The notes below the pieces were generated by a model. That model worked only from the letters and a program-made list of their open reading frames with translations. It had not been told where the DNA came from and searched no databases. From Oscillospiraceae bacterium (lineage in GTDB: Bacteria > Bacillota > Clostridia > Oscillospirales > Ruminococcaceae): a DNA stretch of 43,339 nt. The stretch is from contig JAFUOZ010000031.1 of the NCBI GenBank assembly GCA_017481565.1, positions 1-43,339 on the forward strand. The letters are read 5' to 3'. Every line of letters starts with the position of its first letter. The first letter of the stretch is position 1. The translations under genes and the position numbers were made by a program. Positions 42,345-43,339 of the stretch are shown piece after piece.

Positions 42345-43104
42345 ATTGCTTCTTTTTAGTTGTTTTAAGGAGTATAGCCGATAAGGCAGCCGCAGATACG
42401 GCAAGTGCCGCAGGCAGCGTATAATTGTTTACAGGTTCGGGTGAATCCTCGGCAGAATCACCTGCCGCAACATTTTCCTCGGTAACGACAGATATATCCG
42501 CAGAGGGATCGTCCATATAGACCCAGCCCTCTGAACCCCATATATACGGGATATATCCCCATGTTCCCTTATCGTCCTTGTAAACCTTGTATATGTAGTT
42601 AGTCCAGTCGGAAGGGTATTCCTCAAGGGTCTGTGTAAGAGCGCCGCCCGGGTACTGCCACAGATTGATAGGCTTGTCAGTCTTATAATCCGCAAATTCC
42701 TTGTTATAGAGAGTTATCTCGTTTTCATGTTCCTCCAAAAAGGAAAAGTTATCATAGATGACCTCGCAGTTGTGCATTTCCACCCACCATAGCTTTTCAC
42801 TGTCCTCACCTGAAATAAAGCCGCCCCATACAGTGCCGTTTTTGTCCGAATAGCTGTAAAGGATAGTTCTCTTGCTGCCCTCGGAAAATTTGCCCACGGC
42901 ATTTCCGTTTGGAGCGTCATATACAGTACAGTCCTTGATAATATTGTATTTTCTGCTTTCGATATAATCTATATCCTTGTTGTTTTCGTTATAAAAGCTG
43001 TCATCAATAGGCTCCCATATCAGATCTGCATGAGCGGATATACCGCAGGAAAGCATCGCCGATACTGCCGCACAAACAGCAAGTGATTTTTTTATGTTCT
43101 TCAT
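42343..43104 (-). CDS. Exported, C-terminally membrane-anchored protein, possibly SH3-like
   Basis: 253 aa. A Sec signal peptide (about 1-26, ending ISAHADL) is followed by a domain rich in Trp, Tyr and Gly with a pattern like bacterial SH3: YNIIKDCTVYDAPNGNAVGKF and GTVWGGFI, then WGYIPYIWGSEGWVYM later. A Ser/Glu/Pro linker leads to a transmembrane helix (LPAALAVSAAALSAILL) and the tail KTTKKKQ. It is probably a cell-envelope protein; SH3-like assignment is by pattern only. The frame opens at 43125, but ATG 43104 after GGCGG is preferred. It lies 34 bp downstream of the partial membrane gene and probably in its operon. Confidence 0.75.
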   Translation of the reverse strand: MKNIKKSLAVCAAVSAMLSCGISAHADLIWEPIDDSFYNENNKDIDYIESRKYNIIKDCTVYDAPNGNAVGKFSEGSKRTILYSYSDKNGTVWGGFISGEDSEKLWWVEMHNCEVIYDNFSFLEEHENEITLYNKEFADYKTDKPINLWQYPGGALTQTLEEYPSDWTNYIYKVYKDDKGTWGYIPYIWGSEGWVYMDDPSADISVVTEENVAAGDSAEDSPEPVNNYTLPAALAVSAAALSAILLKTTKKKQ

Positions 43105-43138
43105 TTTATGATCGCCGCCATTCAATTTAGTTATAGTT

Positions 43139-43339
43139 TTATAATATTATCTGAATAATATATCCTGTAAAAAAGGAAAACGCATTCATTCCCACAGAAC
43201 AGGCAAGAGGATTTTTTACATCGGAATATTTTCTGAATATAAGATACTCTGCCGAAACCGCCCCGATTTCAAGAGGAAGCTTAACCGCCCATGTATTTAC
43301 AGCTATTTCGGAAGAAATAATATGATACATCAGATTTAC
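43139..43339 (-). CDS. Partial membrane protein (runs off the right edge)
   Basis: The reverse-strand frame ending at 43139 is open to the window edge, with sense codons upstream of the first visible ATG (43330). The visible 66 residues hold two hydrophobic segments and an acidic/basic loop (FRKYSDVKNP). It looks like the C-terminal part of a small polytopic membrane protein, perhaps ending near its last helix (SFFTGYIIQIIL). Family not recognised. It is the likely upstream partner of the exported protein gene. Confidence 0.55.
   Translation of the reverse strand, partial: VNLMYHIISSEIAVNTWAVKLPLEIGAVSAEYLIFRKYSDVKNPLACSVGMNAFSFFTGYIIQIIL

Overview
The window looks like a chromosomal segment of an anaerobic Gram-positive gut or rumen Clostridium relative, most likely a Ruminococcus-like member of the Oscillospiraceae. 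The evidence is moderately AT-rich DNA, AGGAGG-type ribosome binding sites, many near-consensus TTGACA-17-TATAAT promoters, U-tailed terminators, a HydE maturase, lipoprotein and GH25 exoproteins, and aro, NspC and UPF0291 proteins of Firmicutes type. The species cannot be fixed from sequence alone. There is no phage, plasmid, transposase or CRISPR array; most of it is ordinary chromosome with several unusual accessory modules.

Layout. 1-313: N-terminus of a MATE transporter. 449-5143: one operon of an LRR lipoprotein, aroB, aroA and aroC. 5142-7760: a reverse-strand EAL phosphodiesterase with a repeat-rich beta-helix-like tail. 7912-10951: copper operon, csoR and a copA carrying a CopZ-like domain at its end, behind a promoter with three CsoR-type boxes. 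10954-14487: reverse operon hydE, MATE, GH25. 14500-15181: unknown gene. 15306-16585: a Cys-containing 28-codon leader ORF, a terminator and two GNAT acetyltransferases. 16599-18019: MetY-type sulfhydrylase. 18024-18130: a palindromic repeat element. 18353-20796: periplasmic-type binding lipoprotein plus a membrane protein with a degenerate GGDEF domain.

20868-26595 is the most striking region. It encodes a cytosolic zinc-ribbon/LRR_5 protein, a Ser/Thr-kinase-like protein with a zinc ribbon, a TerY-like vWA protein, a PP2C phosphatase, and a protein with a degenerate cytidine-deaminase-like head and a long Pro/Gln/Gly/Tyr repeat tail. A SHOCT membrane protein follows from its own promoter. 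The kinase, vWA and PP2C genes match the 'TerY-P' triad concept, and the extra partners suggest a variant phospho-signalling or scaffold system.

27579-43339: nitroreductase; reverse-strand PAS-GGDEF-EAL membrane protein; AT-hook/SCP2-like protein; two membrane proteins; LMW tyrosine phosphatase; a small membrane protein with an apparent AUC start; LacI regulator, UPF0291 protein and nspC; a MITE-like element; a small unknown gene; tRNA-Leu(GAG); glyA; a B12-type radical SAM protein; rarA; a secreted, membrane-anchored protein; and a partial membrane protein at the right edge.

Recurring themes are c-di-GMP signalling (two intact EAL domains, while every recognisable GGDEF is degenerate), non-standard translation starts (two AUC candidates, one mini-ORF-coupled start, one internal start) and short palindromic repeats. 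All functional statements are from reading the sequence; no database searches were run.
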